Position numbers and translations under genes: made by a program | The notes under the pieces: generated by a model | The model's input: the letters and a program-made list of their open reading frames with translations, nothing else | Told to the model about the DNA's origin: nothing | Database searches by the model: none | Assembly (NCBI GenBank): GCA_009924965.1 | Contig: RFQN01000109.1 | Coordinates: forward strand, 1 to 5,401 | Reading direction: 5' to 3' | Source of the DNA: Verrucomicrobiota bacterium | Lineage (GTDB): Bacteria > Verrucomicrobiota > Verrucomicrobiia > Opitutales > UBA953 | DNA length: 5,401 bases | Shown here: positions 4,586-5,401 of the stretch, piece after piece | How the letters are laid out: each line of letters begins with the position of its first letter | Position numbering within the stretch: position 1 is the first letter of the stretch

Positions 4586-5401
4586 TCAGCTCCGCGTCGT
4601 CCACCGCTGGAAATCCGCGTCGTCCGTCAGGACTTCCGGGTCTCCGTACTCGGTGGACAGGAGCGATTTGTACGCCTCGTCCGCGAACCGCCTGCAGTGC
4701 AATAGTACGCGCGCGCTATGGCCGGGCGCGCGGACGAGCCGGCCGAGCGCCTGGTTGACCTTGCGCATGCCGGGGCGGACATAGGCGAGCGCGAAGGCAT
4801 CTTCGGCGCCGTCCTGCACGTGCATCTTGCGGCGGGCTTCCTGCAGGGCGTTGACCTCGGGCAGCGCTGGGCCGATGACCACCGCCGAGCGGATCCGTCC
4901 GCCCAGCATGTCGACCCCTTCGCCGAGCGAGCCGCCGAGGATGAGGCAAAGGATGGTGTTCCGGTCGAGCGCTTCCTCGACGAAACGGGCGGTGCCTTCG
5001 GGGCCGAGCCCGCGCGGCTGCAAGGCCACGGGCGCGTGCGGCTGGAGGCGTTGGATTTCGGCGACGATGCTTTCGGCGTAGCGATAGGAGGGGAAGAACG
5101 CGGCGACGGCGCCTTCCTCCGAGAGCTTCAGTAAAGAGGCCGCCGTGCGGTTCGCATGGGAGTCGCGGGTCTTTAGGCGCGTGTCGACGCGGCCGTCGAT
5201 CGCGACCGTGTAGGCCTCCTGCCGCCAGGGCGCGAGCGCGTCGACGCGCGTGAGGGTATCCGGGTCGAGGCCGCATTCCGCGGCGAGCGCGCCGCGCGGG
5301 CCCGGCGTGGCCGTCATCAGCAAGGCGTGCGCGAAGGCGCCGAGCCGTTCGCCCGTGGCCTTGGCGGCCGAGAGGCAATCGAGGTTGAGCAGGCCGGGCT
5401 T
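4586..5401 (-). CDS. Rad3/XPD/DinG-type superfamily 2 helicase, C-terminal 271 residues (partial, runs off right edge)
   Basis: ATP-dependent 5'-3' DNA helicase of the Rad3/XPD/DinG group (COG1199 type), expected to act in DNA repair or removal of R-loops and other structures. The frame is open from the right edge to the TGA at 4588-4586. Visible elements, numbered from the first visible residue: LNLDCLSA (5-12) followed by LLMTATPG (27-34), helicase motif III with TAT; VDTRLKTR (72-79), like the region after motif III in this family; AVAAFFPSYRYAESI (98-112), motif IV; GGSLGEGVDMLGGRIRSAVVIG (156-177), motif V; QALGRLVRAPG (217-227), motif VI with both arginine-finger candidates. Walker A, DEAH and any Fe-S cysteines lie outside the window, so the subfamily (DinG, YoaA or other) is unresolved. 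It is convergent with the nitroreductase, with 6 bp between stops. Confidence 0.88.
   Translation of the reverse strand, partial: KPGLLNLDCLSAAKATGERLGAFAHALLMTATPGPRGALAAECGLDPDTLTRVDALAPWRQEAYTVAIDGRVDTRLKTRDSHANRTAASLLKLSEEGAVAAFFPSYRYAESIVAEIQRLQPHAPVALQPRGLGPEGTARFVEEALDRNTILCLILGGSLGEGVDMLGGRIRSAVVIGPALPEVNALQEARRKMHVQDGAEDAFALAYVRPGMRKVNQALGRLVRAPGHSARVLLHCRRFADEAYKSLLSTEYGDPEVLTDDADFQRWTTRS
4591..4625. repeat. 12-bp direct repeat at the convergent gene junction
   Basis: TCCGCGTCGTCC occurs at 4591-4602 and again at 4614-4625 (23-bp period). The core GCGTCGTC occurs a third time at 4580-4587, across the stop of the helicase gene. The two 12-mers lie in the last helicase codons but in different reading frames, as the period is not a multiple of three, so shared protein sequence does not explain them. 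Confidence 0.5.

Noticed and set aside
4586..5323. TTG at 5323 as the helicase gene start
   Set aside because: The frame stays open to the window edge, and the residues upstream (LDCLSAAKATGERLGAFAHA) continue the family pattern before motif III, so the gene begins outside the window.
4716..5378. Open frames on both strands over the helicase region (such as 4718-5134 plus and 4716-5378 minus in another frame)
   Set aside because: They encode arginine/alanine-rich strings without motifs, whereas the minus frame ending at 4586 carries helicase motifs III to VI in order.

Overview
This is a high-GC chromosomal window (third codon positions almost always C or G) with ordinary housekeeping gene content: a thymidylate synthase fragment, a class II lysyl-tRNA synthetase, an ABC permease/ATPase pair of the lipoprotein-releasing (Lol) type, an NfsB-like nitroreductase and the C-terminal part of a Rad3/XPD/DinG-type helicase. 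The Lol pair implies a bacterium with an outer membrane. From gene content, protein style and the lysS-lolC-lolD order I would guess Verrucomicrobiota, perhaps Opitutales. That is inference from memory; nothing here proves it. I see no mobile element, CRISPR array, rRNA, tRNA or prophage gene.

Layout. thyA (minus strand, 3' part cut off by the left edge) and lysS (plus) are divergent and share a 114-bp intergenic region, 392-505, containing a small nested inverted-repeat element (410-435). Four plus-strand genes then run almost without gaps: lysS (506-1990), 15 bp, lolC-like permease (2006-3226), 8-bp overlap, lolD-like ATPase (3219-3890), 23 bp, nitroreductase (3914-4579). The spacing suggests a single transcript starting in 392-505. 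A 6-bp gap separates the nitroreductase stop from the stop of the convergent helicase gene (4586 to beyond the right edge), and no convincing terminator lies between them. No stretch over 300 bp lacks a gene.

How the genes work together. LolC-like and LolD-like proteins should form one inner-membrane complex that uses ATP to release lipoproteins toward the outer membrane. Only one permease gene is present, so the complex may be a homodimeric-permease form or the second subunit may be encoded elsewhere. lysS supplies Lys-tRNA and is probably only a transcriptional companion. ThyA (dTMP synthesis) and the helicase (DNA repair or structure removal) are outside the plus-strand operon.

No undescribed system is visible. 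Points worth a second look: an unusual lysine-pocket segment in LysRS (Pro where E. coli has Asn); a 15-bp near-tandem duplication that duplicates the nitroreductase start region (TTG then ATG); the three-part CGGAA/TTCCG/CGGAA element between thyA and lysS; a lolC start with no Shine-Dalgarno that seems to depend on lysS translation; and a 12-bp direct repeat at the convergent gene junction.
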